A stretch of 64,000 nt of DNA from Aspergillus flavus (Eukaryota > Ascomycota > Eurotiomycetes > Eurotiales > Aspergillaceae), in the NCBI RefSeq assembly GCF_009017415.1, contig NC_092406.1:6445669-6509668 (forward strand), given 5' to 3'. Each line of letters opens with the position of its first letter. Position 1 is the stretch's first letter. Shown here in pieces: positions 22,198 through 32,885 of the stretch. A model generated the notes under the pieces. It saw only the letters and a list, made by a program, of their open reading frames with translations. It was not told the origin of the DNA and searched no databases. Both the position numbers and the translations under genes were made by a program.

Positions 22198-24349
22198 CTA
22201 TACATCAAGGAATCCTAGAATGGATCTCATAACTGTCAGAAGCTTCGATTCGCATGCTTCAGTATCCTTGAGGACTTCAGGTGCTCTCCACGCTACGAAT
22301 CGATCGGGCCGCACCAACACGGCTCCAGATTCCTCCACGCCTCGCAGGTTCTCCCACTCAAAGTAAACGTCCTCCCAATCCTGTCGGAACCCAATATAAT
22401 GCACCTGTATTGGAACCTTAAGCGTTTCGGCAACATTTTCAGCTGCTTTCTTCCATCGCCCACCCCCGATTCCACTCAAGAGGACAAAAGAGCCATGGCC
22501 AGCAATGTCGACTGTCGAAACAGGCTCTCCTGGGATTGCTTTGTTGAGCCACACATGAGGCAATCGAGATCCGGGATAAGTGTTTGGTTCATGAAACAAG
22601 ATGCTATCTTCAGCCGCCCGTCTGGATGGCGCATAGGGGTTGGGCTCATCAGCTGTGTAGACACCTTGGCCGTCGTAATGTTGATTCATTTCAACTCCCA
22701 ATCCGTGGAATTCATGAGAAGTATGCTTGATTGCCGCATGCAGAGCACGGCGGCGGTTTGATCCTTCTGGTGTCGCACTCTTCAACTCCTTCAAAATCTC
22801 CTTCCGTGCGGACAAGTCCGTGGGCAACATGCCCAGTGCCTTCCAGACGAGAAAGTGGTCGCGGTATGCCTGATTTGCTCTGGTAATAATCGAATGACCC
22901 ACAGGCTGTCTCTCAATGGAGTATGTGGATAGAAGAGACGGTGACGCCAGCCCCTTGTGAACATATGCGACCTTCCAGGCGAGGTTGAAGGCGTCTTGGA
23001 TGCATGTGTTCGATCCAAGCCCGTTTAATGGAGGGTGACGGTGCACGGCATCACCAAGACAGAATCTAGGAATAAAACGTCGTTGTTAGAGTCATTACGA
23101 TCATCAGACTGACGAAGCCAACACTCACATGTTACCCTCTGAATATTTCTCTGCGACGATCTCATTGATATACCACGTGGAGATGTCCAAGATCTCTGCA
23201 GGTGTATCATCGCCAATAAACTCCTGGACTCTCTTTTGATTCGCATCTTTAGACGGCTTGCCTTGAGAACGGTCATAGTTACGATCTGGGAATAGAATGA
23301 ACATCCACTCATTCCATGGCTTCACCATACGAACGATTCCCATCCAGCCAAAATCTGGGTGCTCTCGATCTGGTTGCATAACCCAATGAAGATTGCCCGT
23401 TCGGTTTTTAACTAAATGGGAGAAATCGGCCTTGACCAGCACGTTGATTGCCATACCTTGACCAGGCTGAACCACCAGAGGCAAGTTAAGTTGTTTCACC
23501 ACCTCGCTCCTGGCACCGTCAGCCCCAAAAAGATATCGTGTTTGGATTTGGTATTCCTTGTTTGTCATCTTATCGTGAATACTGGCAGTGATCAAGCCGG
23601 TCTTCGAGTCGCTATAGAGAGAAACGAGCGTGGAATCAAAACGACATTTGAAGCCTTTCAAAGCTGCATGCCGAACCAGAACCGGTTCCAAGATCGTCTG
23701 CGGCAGATCAAATGGTTCACAGGGGCTAGCTAGTTCATAATCCCCCTATGCCCTGCGTCAATCTACCTCCTTGACAGAATAAGAGAGGACCAACTGATCT
23801 CACCTTTCTTCTAGGGTCATTTCCCCAGGAGTGGATGCGTGCGTACTCCTCACCTGCCATACTATGGCACCATCGTGTGTGTTGCATATGATCTGCCCCC
23901 GCGGATCCCAGCTTTTCCAGTTCGTCATATAAACCAATATCCCGTAGACACTCTGCATGGGCAAATCCATGTGTCAATAACAGATCATTATTTGCTACCT
24001 TTGCAGATTACTGACCCAGTGCCGCCATATTAGTAATATGAGCGCGGGGTGTATTCGCTGTTCCTGGAGCGCTGCTGATCATGATGCCCTTCAGCCCTTC
24101 ATAGCGTTAGTACCAAGGAGCTACTGTCATACCAATGCAGTAAAACATACCATGAGAACCAAGAAAGCAAGCCAAGGCCGCCCCGGCAGGACCGGCCCCG
24201 ACAATGAGGAATTCCGTATCGACTGCGTGATCCGACAGTCGAGCTGAACAGTTGCGCCGAGCGTTGATTGCTATTCCGCCTATTACTTGAAACTCTTCTG
24301 CTCCGTCGGACCGGATCGCGCTGTTGTCGTTCATATTGTAAGGCGCCAT
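22198..24349 (-). CDS. FAD-dependent phenol hydroxylase-type monooxygenase
   Basis: Five minus-strand exons are 24349-24151, 24096-24016, 23952-23804, 23745-23129 and 23065-22198, giving 637 residues, the normal size of phenol 2-monooxygenases. The FAD-binding GAGPAG is at residues 51-56, the DG motif GADGA at 217-221, and the GD motif as LGDAVHRHPPLNGLGSN from about 352. The C-terminal part (HVWLNKAI, STVDIAGHGSFVLLSG) corresponds to the thioredoxin-like domain of this group. Such enzymes use NAD(P)H and O2 to hydroxylate phenolic rings ortho to an existing hydroxyl, producing the catechol an extradiol dioxygenase needs. All four introns are 54-63 nt, and each junction restores a conserved motif. 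The nearby enzymes and shared promoter element place it first in the pathway; the true substrate is unknown. Confidence 0.92.
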
Positions 24350-26100
24350 TTTCTCTCGCGATGTGTTGCGTCCGTAGAGGCGTGTTTCCAAACTGATGCC
24401 GTGTTTTATAACGAATCTCCGCAAATTTATGAGAGGAGCGTAGAATACATCAAGCTCCGTTATAAATCAACTATTCATAGTGGAGTTGACTGTGTCGGCT
24501 GCTAGGAAGCCCAAGAGTCAGTGAGGGGGGCAGTTGCGTATAGCTAAACTATGCCGAAGATAGTCCGTCTTCCTCCCAAGCGGCACCACTTTCTTATGCT
24601 CTCGGGAAAACCTCGTGCAGATTTTGTCAAACTATTCTCCCACTATTGAGATTTGTTTTTGTTTCGGGTCCACGGAATTATGAATAAGATGATCAAAAGC
24701 CTCGTGTTGATGTCAGTTGGATCAGAACAGCTCACCTGCCATTCGACATCTTCTCTTAGCAAACCAAGAAGAGCGAGCGGGACGAGAATGCACCGAGCAT
24801 TGTTATTGTTGCATTAGGGGGCAGAATTTGTGGACTCAAATCCTCCTCCTACAAGCCTCGGGGAAGCTAAGTATTGCTAATTACACCCATAGTTTGACTC
24901 CAGGTTTCCCCGGAAAAAGAATAGATGGAAGGTAGGGATGCGGGGTCCTAGCATTCCGTGCCAAGTCCGCGCCAATTTCGCGCAGACTTCGCAGCATCTC
25001 GCACCTTGTTATATTCTGGAAGGGGTTGGGGGCAGGATGTTCAGTTGGATTCATGCTTTCTAGCATCATTTGTAACTTCGTGGTTCGTGCTTGCCTCCTA
25101 CCTAGAGAGGTCGCGTTGACCGTTGATCCCTGATATGCTGTAACGATTTCTTCCCCCTCTGTCAGAGTAGCACGGGGGGATTCGCTCATGATTCCGATGC
25201 TGCTATGTGCAGCTGGCGTCTATAATCTCGCTTTCTCTCACCTCCTCACCTTGTCTAGTCGACACCCTCTCTTCCCCTCGCCCTGAGTCGCACGAGCGTT
25301 AAAAGACGATTAGCTGTTCCTCCACTAGTTTAGGCGAAATAATTGGCATGCATTGACATTTGGCATACGATGTGCTTTTGGACCGCTTCAGAATGAGACG
25401 CAATACGAAAAAAGCTCCGGGCTTAGCTCTATCTCTATTAATGACCACTCAGTACTTACGAGGCATAGTCAGTGAGTTGGCCAGGCTTTTTGTTCTTCCG
25501 ACGATTATCGAGAGTAACTCCCCTTCCCTAAACCACCTACGTCTTTGTCAACCAGTCATTTACTCCTGATTCAAGATAGCACAATCTTTCCACCCATCTT
25601 CAGTCAATATGCTTCAGATCTTCACCTCCGGATGGCTAGATCTCATTTCTGAATCACTCCATTCATATCATTTCTTTCTAAGCTCCCAATCACCGCTCTT
25701 GGGGAGAAAAGGGGTGCCTCACCCATTCATAGACAGATTATTCTATCAAAAAATGACTTCTTGTACAAGTCTATCTTTTCCTTTTTCTCTCTACATGCAC
25801 TAGATGTTTTAAGATGTTTTCTTGATATCTTCGCCTATACGGGCACCTACTATATGATTCTTTCAAGTGTGAAGCTACTCTAGCAAAGAAGGATATATAT
25901 ATTCTTGATAGCCGTGAGGAATATCGAACCAACTGTCTAAAAATACTTCTGCCAACGCTTTAGAAACGTGGCGTTAATTGTTATATGTTATCTATACAAA
26001 GAAATGCTTCAAAACTTCGGATCTTTCCGATTATCAATGATGTATAAGGGCTCTATATTAAAGACCAACGTTGCTGTCCCGGAAGTTTGGTCCTTCAGCT
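24350..26100. other. Monooxygenase promoter and gene-poor region
   Basis: No confident gene. A 102-codon minus-strand frame at 24881-25189 starts in a plausible context but matches no family I know. The rest becomes AT-rich toward 26 kb. Confidence 0.4.
24554..24567 (+). promoter_or_regulatory. Shared CGG-N8-CGG element, copy 4
   Basis: CCGAAGATAGTCCG lies 205 bp upstream of the monooxygenase start codon, on the strand opposite to the gene. It is identical to copy 2. Unrelated sequence surrounds each copy, which argues against simple duplication. Confidence 0.65.
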
Positions 26101-26129
26101 AGTGAAAATGTAGTATTTGATTACTAACC

Positions 26130-26260
26130 TCCCGGCGTGTGGCTTAAACGCGGCCAGAAGTCGGGTGGCTGCCGCCCGGGTGAGCTAGTGGGTGAGCCGA
26201 TTTACAGTCGTGCGCCCGGGGGTGAGCTTAGGTAGATGTGCAATAAACAGGGTAAGCCGC
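26130..26260. repeat. GC-rich island with repeated GCCCGGG-GTGAGC units
   Basis: Inside AT-rich DNA, the unit GCCCGGGTGAGCT (from 26173) recurs as GCCCGGGGGTGAGCT (from 26214), with GGGTGAGCC between them. It resembles the end of a transposable element, but no partner end was found. Confidence 0.35.
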
Positions 26261-26289
26261 TTACTCTCTTGCTCATCCTGTTATCCAGT

Positions 26290-26870
26290 TGAAAACTCTA
26301 ATACACAGTAGTCTATATATGTGTAGTTGATACAGCCTCACTCTGCCCAAATTTCCTCCAGAAATCACAACAGACCGCAACCATACACAACCATCGTGGG
26401 CCACGGACGACGGTCCATGAAGGGACCTGATGATAACCTCAGGACACGGACCGGAATGGGGAAACTATAGAAGGACACTCATTACTACTGTACCTAGCAC
26501 TTAGTTTAGCTCCTCGCGTTCAATATCAATCCTTGAGTACAAGTTCACTAGTCCGATTCGTCAGTTACTCTTCTATTATCGAGTACACGTACTCGATAAG
26601 CCTTGCTTCTATCTTTGTTGTTATTGTCCCTGTTCAACTTTCAATTTTCCTTGATCCGCTTGGATCATTGTATCATCGTGTCGACTCTATACCGGATTAG
26701 CATATCATTAGGCCACCTGGGTGGTAGGCATTAGGCAAGTATCGGTTATAGTCTTCTTTCTATTATATCTCATTGTCTTACTGTTGATTCTTCTTCTCTC
26801 TTCTTTCTTTCTCAGTATTTTCTTCTTGTTTGATAGTTATGATAGTTTATTAAATGTTGCGGGTCCTCAC
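26290..26870. repeat. Possible LTR or other retroelement relic
   Basis: This non-coding stretch contains a palindrome around the repeated GAGTACA/GTACTC words (26575-26600) and a pyrimidine-rich tail. It borders degraded elements. The resemblance to a solo LTR is only by composition; no matching second copy lies in the window. Confidence 0.2.
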
Positions 26871-26924
26871 GCATGAACGAGCCGTCCAAGATTCACATCC
26901 TTTGCCTAAAGCCTAATCAGCGGG

Positions 26925-27600
26925 TTAGGGTAAGAGGCCAGGCTCCTTACCAGAAGGTCTAGTAGCTCTGAGGTCAGTATCTTCCTCCATCCAGCTGCCT
27001 TGTCTATTGGTAATGGAGCCGTCAGAAACAGTTTGAGCGCGATCAAGATCTATCCAGAGCACTCTGTCTGTCTCTGGCTGAACCACCATATTGCGAGGAT
27101 ATGGATCGCTATGGCAAACTCCAGCGTCATGGATTTTGTGAAGAATTTCCAAAAGAGCAGCAGCGGTCTTCTGTGTATGTAGCAAGATCTTTTTGCTTTA
27201 TAAGTGGAATAAATTCCAACAAGATAGCGTCTGGACGAAGTTTGCCTTTCAAGAAACGATTTAAACGAGGTCGCTATTGAATAGGGTCTATTTGCTCGAT
27301 CACCCGGTAGAAATCCGTGACAACCCCCTCCTGGCACAACCGTCGCTCTTTGAAACAAGCATATGCGGCGCTCTCACAGAGGAATGGATCAATTTCTCTG
27401 TAAGTAGGATGCCACGTCTGCTTCTCTATGATATGATACTGAATTTTTAAGGACAGATTCGATAAGTATTGTGGTGAGGTTTCGGAGTATACATACGACC
27501 TTCATGACACATAGCCGTCCTTGCAGGGATACTTGTAAAACGCTAGATGTTTCGGATTCCTTTTCACACCTGATGAAAGCAAAGTCGTTTTGAGTCCAGC
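26925..27600 (-). pseudogene. Broken protein-kinase-like gene
   Basis: Fragments in different minus-strand frames together resemble the fungal kinase-like family found in many accessory regions. The N-terminal piece has VSLQGRLCVMKV, followed by ESAAYACFKERRLCQEGVV, then ILLEFIPLIK. The catalytic-loop part, ILHKIHDAGVCHSDPYPRNM, is followed by VLWIDLDRAQT. An in-frame TAG follows DPIQ (about 27275), and a frame change falls between the ILLEFIPLIK and ILHKIHDAG parts. These breaks make an active protein unlikely. Such proteins have a degenerate kinase fold with the HxD...N and DFD-like elements, seen here as HSDPYPRN and IDLD. Confidence 0.55.
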
Positions 27601-27796
27601 CTCACTGTTGATGATGATAGTGATCGCATTCGTCGAGTTCGAGAAGGCGGAACCACCGGGGTTGGAAGATCTCTGGCCCTTAGTAGTGCTTTTGTTAGTC
27701 GTTGGGAAGCCTAATTTGGCTTGGATTATGCAAGAAAGATTGGTCCACCAGTACAATAGCGCTTTCTCGACCGTCACAATTACCAAGCCTAGCTGT

Positions 27797-28890
27797 CTTA
27801 CCCGCCTTCCTCGAAAGTTTTATACGGGCAATGGCGGGCTTTGAGGCCTCTGCCCTGGACAATTACTATCTGCCCCGGGCAAAGATCCAGCCCCCGAGTT
27901 TCTCACCCACGCTGTCTGGCTGTGGGTGGATAAATGGCTGGATTGGTTTGAGTCGTACGGAGACTGCCGTCAGAAGGATGAGAAGAAAAGCGAAAGCGAA
28001 ACGGAAAAGCCGAACGAGGATGATCGGCATGATATGGCAGCCCAGGGCTTTTGCGGCTACTTGTCCAGCTCCGTATAGTCTTTCTACAAGATTCAGTTAT
28101 ATTTCGTGAGCAGTTTCCATTGCATTCTATCGGAGTGACCTGACTTTTGTACGAGAAGATTATTCGGCCTTTGCCGCAGAGGTCAAGCAATCTGTGCGGG
28201 ACGTGGAAGAGCCGGAGGAGATCCGACTCCGGCAGGCCCTGCCAGCCCTAGCAGAGCGCCCCAACCATATCCGGCAAGATCTCCAGCAAGGATTGGGCCA
28301 CGCCATTAAGTAATGGGGCAGTAAACCGCAGCTTCAGCTTCAAGAGATCAATAAGTATCTTCCACGATATTATGGGTGGCCGAGTGGCGTTTACCCTACA
28401 AGCGGTGAATTCGGATGTAACTGAGGCGTTTGTGTCTGCAGTCCAGAGTCCAAGACCTATGCCCGAGTTCGTACCTGTCCCTTCTGCCGCCACAGGCCCT
28501 GCCGGTAGCAGTGCGACAACTACGCAAGAGACATTTGAGCCTATAAGAACACCAAACCACTCAGCAGGGATCCCTCACTATCTACCTTTTCGGACGGCTC
28601 ACACTGTGCCAGAGCTCTGGAGGGAGTGGACATGCGGGCTGGGAGGCAAGCCTTCTATTCAAAGCCTCGAAGATACGTATGGCGCAGCCTGGCGTCCCCT
28701 ACAGCGCGAGCGGGTCAAATTCTGCCGTAGAAAAGTATTTATTGATGAAATCCGTAAAAGGTATGCCAGCGGAACACCTCTGCCAAAGGCCGTGGAAGAG
28801 GTAGATTTTATACGGCAGCGAGGGAGGATGGGTCTTCATGTGCTCTCCCAGATGCTGCAGAAGGACAGAGAAGAATGCACGAAAGACTAA
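27797..28890 (+). mobile_element. Degraded Crypton-like element with GCR1_C DNA-binding domain
   Basis: The C-terminal part is an intact open frame (28372-28890) whose region TVPELWREWTCGLGG, LEDTYGAAWRP, FCRRKVFIDEIRKRY and LHVLSQML matches the GCR1_C domain. That domain is carried by fungal Crypton tyrosine-recombinase transposons and by Gcr1/Msn1-like proteins. Upstream, in shifting frames, are further family pieces: SALDNYYLPRAKIQPP, a Trp-rich WVDKWLDWFESYG-type segment, and SVRDVEEPEEIRLRQALPAL. At least one in-frame stop (TAA near 28313) and several frame changes break it. No recombinase core with its catalytic Arg/His/Tyr was recognised, so the copy is incomplete or the gene is a domesticated relative. 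Confidence 0.5.
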
Positions 28891-30224
28891 AGAGAGGAAA
28901 AGCAAACACATCTTTCTACAGCAGCGGGAGCTACAGAAAATGACAACTGTATTGAATGCTGGAATAAAATTTGTACTTTTTACCTTGGGCCTAACGTAGA
29001 AACAGACAGTTTAGGGGCTGACTACCAACTATATATTTACTACTTGTTCAATCTCTTGATTATAAGTTAGTTCATTTTGCCTGATGAACAAGCTGCATAA
29101 TACCCAGTGGCATAAATTATCGTACTGTAATAGATGGTAATAGAGTCACTTTTTCCAAATCAACCGACCAGCGACCAGAGTCAATAAGTGCCAAGATTTT
29201 ACAGGCCGAATGTCTCCCCGAATATGCCGTTTTTTGGGTGTTCGTCTGCGGGCGGCCACCAAAATAAGACGGATACCGTAAATCCGAGTTGTGTCTACTC
29301 GTAACACCATTGCAGTGTCTTCAAATCCAAGACCATCAAAGATTGAAGTCGGCCCGAGCCGTATGGTGGTATACCTCCACTCTGAATTATAAAAGTTCGC
29401 CGAGTTTCTTGATGCTAATAACCAGAATATAGATAATATCAATACCAATTCACCTAAGAAGTCCACACAGATGAATAAGCCCATTGGAGATATCTTTTCC
29501 TATATCTTTGAGTACCTCTACACGGGGACAACTTACTTTATGTACAATAAGAAGAATGAATGATACATTTGAATTGGGGAAGCTCAATTCAGGGTCTTAC
29601 AAACCAACGCCAAATTAGCTTTCAATTGGGAATACCAGAATTTACTGCTAGGTGATGAGTTGGGAGAACAGGCTGGATAGCGTGAATGATATCAAATATA
29701 ATAACCTTGGCTTTTATTTAAACCTCATAGCACTGTTGTCCGAGAACAGTTATTGTTCCTGTCCTCTAAACACGAGCTAGATAGATTGAAAGGCAGGCTT
29801 AATGACAGAGATGTCAACTGGCTTATTTATCATTGCAAGAAGAAGGTCATACATGAACCGTGGAACTGCTTTCAAAAGACCGTCCTCTAAAACAGGAGGA
29901 AATCTATCTTGTTCTTTCCTTGATATAGGTAAATGATCCATGGAGATTTTCACTGCTAAGTCCCGCAACCCTCTGTCGCTCGGGGAAACGAATACCTGTT
30001 CTCAAGCCGTGTGGTCATTGCCAGCTCCACCTGGCCTACTTCCTGTAGACTGGACTGTGCTCAGGTGGGCGTTCTCGAGATCTACATAGCTGATTAGTCG
30101 GTTATATAGAATTACTTTCGCATTTATATCGACCAGCCACTATATTGGTATTCCCTGTTTGGCATTCTATTTCTTTAGTGAAAAGCAAATAAATTATCAA
30201 AGCCGTATCTTCACATGTAGTCCA
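28891..30224. other. Gene-poor, AT-rich region
   Basis: Short minus-strand frames at 29146-29484 and 29777-29968 have no recognisable domain and may be decayed gene fragments. No repeat end was identified. Confidence 0.35.
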
Positions 30225-31358
30225 TCACAGCGTCTTACCAACCATCGCCAACCATATCGACGCATCCTCTTCTAGAGACAAACGGGGGCTATCATCAGAA
30301 TCAGAATCAAGAAATCCTCCATCTGGGGTCGGAATGACCCCTCGGCGCGTTTTTTCTATAAGCCCAACTGAGAATACACGCCATTTGTCCCACAGAAGAA
30401 CCCCAAGACGTCGAAATGGCCGTATGTCTCGCATCGCGGCTGAAGCTGGAACGCGCCGTAGAAGCCGCCTGCTATATACAGAGAACTTTGAAGTCTGTAC
30501 AGTAGAATGGTCACACGTATCCACTCCGCGACTCCAAATACATATAACGGGAGTACTTTCCGGTACTGGCTGAGGGCTCCAGATGAGGTATTTCTCAAAG
30601 CTGAACTCAAAGGATGTGAATAAGGGTATGGGTGTCTCCTCCGGGAGATCCCACGAGGCTTCTGAGGGCTCCTGCTGTTTAGAGTCCCCGTAGGAGGGAT
30701 GTAGTCCCAAGTCCGACAGAACTGCGGCCACCGTCCAGATATATTCATTCCTGGCTGTGTCCCTTTCGCTCCGGACAGCACATGCATATATCCTTTGTAC
30801 CGAATCTGCAGCCAGCGCCTTCGCAGCCTTAGAGAGGATAGAATAGTAGACCAGATGCCACAGAGCCCAGTATACCCGGTATTCCTCAATCCATAAAAAC
30901 GGCTCGCTGGCTTTTAGTGCTCGGACAGCACCACACAGGGAGCGAGCAGGAGTGGCCTCCACCGCCGAGATAAAGTTTTGTTGCATGGTAGAAAGGCATA
31001 CACATGCTAAGCGCTGAACCTGCGCACCAATCTGAACTATTCGATCTAGCTCGGCGAAGCTCATCTGCCGAGGTAGAACACTGGATGTATTCTCACACAT
31101 TACCGCGATATAGTTGTCGACACTGGAGCGGTGTACTCCAGGAACCAGGGCCGTGTATCGGATTAGATTTTTAATCTCAGGCATCGTAGTCATGGGGTTT
31201 GATATTATAAGATCCTCCGTGATTCTGTACGCCTGAGCCTGAAAAACAGCATGAACCCGTGGTGAAACTACTAGCAGACTTTGTATGCCAACAAAATCAG
31301 CAGCATCTTGAATAATACGTATAATGATTTCAGGGGGGAGGTTTTCAAAGGCGTCCAT
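30225..31358 (-). CDS. F-box domain protein
   Basis: A single-exon minus-strand frame of 377 residues starts at the ATG at 31358; an upstream in-frame ATG at 31457 would add 33 hydrophobic residues that do not fit. The N-terminus, FENLPPEIIIRIIQ...GIQSLLVVSPRVHAVFQ, is an F-box (about residues 3-45). The rest is helical and resembles the many fungal F-box proteins of unknown target, ending with an acidic Ser/Asp stretch (DSDSDDSPRLSLEED). F-box proteins recruit substrates to SCF ubiquitin ligases. The family expands strongly in accessory genome regions. Confidence 0.75.
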   Translation of the reverse strand: MDAFENLPPEIIIRIIQDAADFVGIQSLLVVSPRVHAVFQAQAYRITEDLIISNPMTTMPEIKNLIRYTALVPGVHRSSVDNYIAVMCENTSSVLPRQMSFAELDRIVQIGAQVQRLACVCLSTMQQNFISAVEATPARSLCGAVRALKASEPFLWIEEYRVYWALWHLVYYSILSKAAKALAADSVQRIYACAVRSERDTARNEYIWTVAAVLSDLGLHPSYGDSKQQEPSEASWDLPEETPIPLFTSFEFSFEKYLIWSPQPVPESTPVICIWSRGVDTCDHSTVQTSKFSVYSRRLLRRVPASAAMRDIRPFRRLGVLLWDKWRVFSVGLIEKTRRGVIPTPDGGFLDSDSDDSPRLSLEEDASIWLAMVGKTL

Positions 31359-31639
31359 TATTATTTCAAATGCAGTAAATAAAAGGTTGAAACAGAAGAA
31401 GGTCAAGTGAATGGCTGCATGGGAGGAAGTGTTTAAATTAGTTGCTAGTGCTTCCACTCATCCATGTCTGCCGAGCAAGAAACGAGAAACGGCCCACTTA
31501 ATTTTACTTAGACTGAAACTCTGCACTCCATACTGGAACTCCTAGTCTGAAAACTTTTCTTTCCCCCCTGGCTCCAAACGAGAGAATAAATTCCCCTTGA
31601 ATATGAAAGGCTTTAGGAGATCTAGGTAGTCCCGCTTGT

Positions 31640-32763
31640 TTACTTCCTTCCCCTCCGCTTCTTCTTATGGACAGGGCTGATTTCAAATAGGAAATGGATC
31701 CAGTCCTCTGGCTGGTTGGTGTCGGCATTTGTGTGACCAGTAGTCTTGAAGAGAGTCACCTTGCTGGGGGCCTTAACTCCCAATTCTTGCTTGTGGTCCA
31801 TGAGGAAACGGGCTACACCAGCACCATTAGGAGTCCCCAAAATTGCCTTACCATCATCTGTGGACATGTCATAGGATTTACCCGGCCATTCCTCCACCAT
31901 ACTTGTGTCCCTAGACCCATCTTCCTTTGTGGGTGGAAGAGGCTTTCCACTAGCTACCTCCAGAGCAACGTCCAAAGAGGCCCCGTTAATCACATGATGA
32001 CGGACAAAATATTTGATATTCTTTAATTCGGCCTCCGACTTGCCTGCCACTTCCTTCCACATCAAAAAGTAAACGTCAGATAGCCTGGAAATTCTTGGAG
32101 GGGGGTTTCCCTTCCTCGTCTCAGCGAGCCTGTAGGCTGGACTTATATTGTCTTCTGCGGAGATGTAGCCCGCCTTGGTGCTTATAGTGGCCTTGTAGTA
32201 TCCAATTGTAGGCTGAAAGAAACCGAGTAAGCCGCGCTATAATCTATTGGCTCGGAGATCTCTCAGCGACTTACCTCATAGTATGAGTTACCAACTTTAT
32301 ATTCCTGATTCTGCTCATATATCAACCCCTTCAGACCTCGATCTCCTATATTAATGGGAAGACCTTTAGCGGCCAATGCCACTGAAATATATGATCCTGT
32401 CTCGGTAGGGTCACCGTTGCTCACTCCGTAAGGCTGTGGAGACCAATCATTGTTGAACGTTTGTAAATCCGTGAGCTCGGAATCTAAATCAATTGGTTCT
32501 ATGCTCTCTAGCTGGCACATATATCCTCTGCCTTTTTCAGCTGCCTCGGCCCTGTTCTTAGGAGGGGCACGCTTTGATAGGAGATGAAGCTCAGTACCAA
32601 GATCCAGCCGGGGCTGAATGGTCGCATCATCGGGCAGTGAGCGCTTAGCATAGGTGGTCAGGCGGAGACTATCAGACTGAGTGCCATGGTAGATGCATAG
32701 GAGTGCAACAAATGCAAAAAGGAAAAAGGCAAGGAAACGAGTGATTTCGGTTCTAGGAGCCAT
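31640..32763 (-). CDS. Secreted or type II membrane protein of unknown function, divergent from the chitinase
   Basis: Two exons, 32763-32275 and 32212-31640, joined in phase 0 across a 62-nt GTAAGT...CAG intron, give 353 residues. A hydrophobic segment (RFLAFFLFAFVALLCIYHG, about 9-27) is either a signal peptide or a membrane anchor. Two dibasic Lys-Arg sites (AKRSLPDD, SKRAPPK) could be Kex2 processing points. The body contains GRGYMCQLESI, NNDWSPQPYG, GDRGLKGLIYEQNQEYKVG and RHHVINGASLDVALEVASG. The C-terminus is extremely basic (HKKKRRGRK). I recognise no named domain. It lies head-to-head, about 1.9 kb away, with the killer-toxin-like chitinase, so a functional pairing is conceivable but unproven. 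Confidence 0.75.
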
Positions 32764-32789
32764 TGTCGATGTCCTGGATCCAGGAAAAT

Positions 32790-32885
32790 AATCTCCCCTA
32801 CACACACACACCCACACACACAAAAAAAGAAAAAATAAAGAAAAATAAAAATAAAAATAAAAAAAGAAAAAGAAAGAAAAGAGAG
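32790..32885. repeat. CA and A-rich simple-sequence repeats
   Basis: An ACACACACCC-type run at about 32800-32820 is followed by AAAAATAAAAATAAAA-type tracts to 32880, immediately upstream of the gene starting at 32763 on the minus strand. These probably form a low-complexity promoter or 5' UTR. Confidence 0.8.

Noticed and set aside
24881..25189. 102-codon minus-strand frame with a plausible start context
   Set aside because: No recognisable domain or splice continuation, and composition is not clearly coding. Kept only as a note in the intergenic entry.
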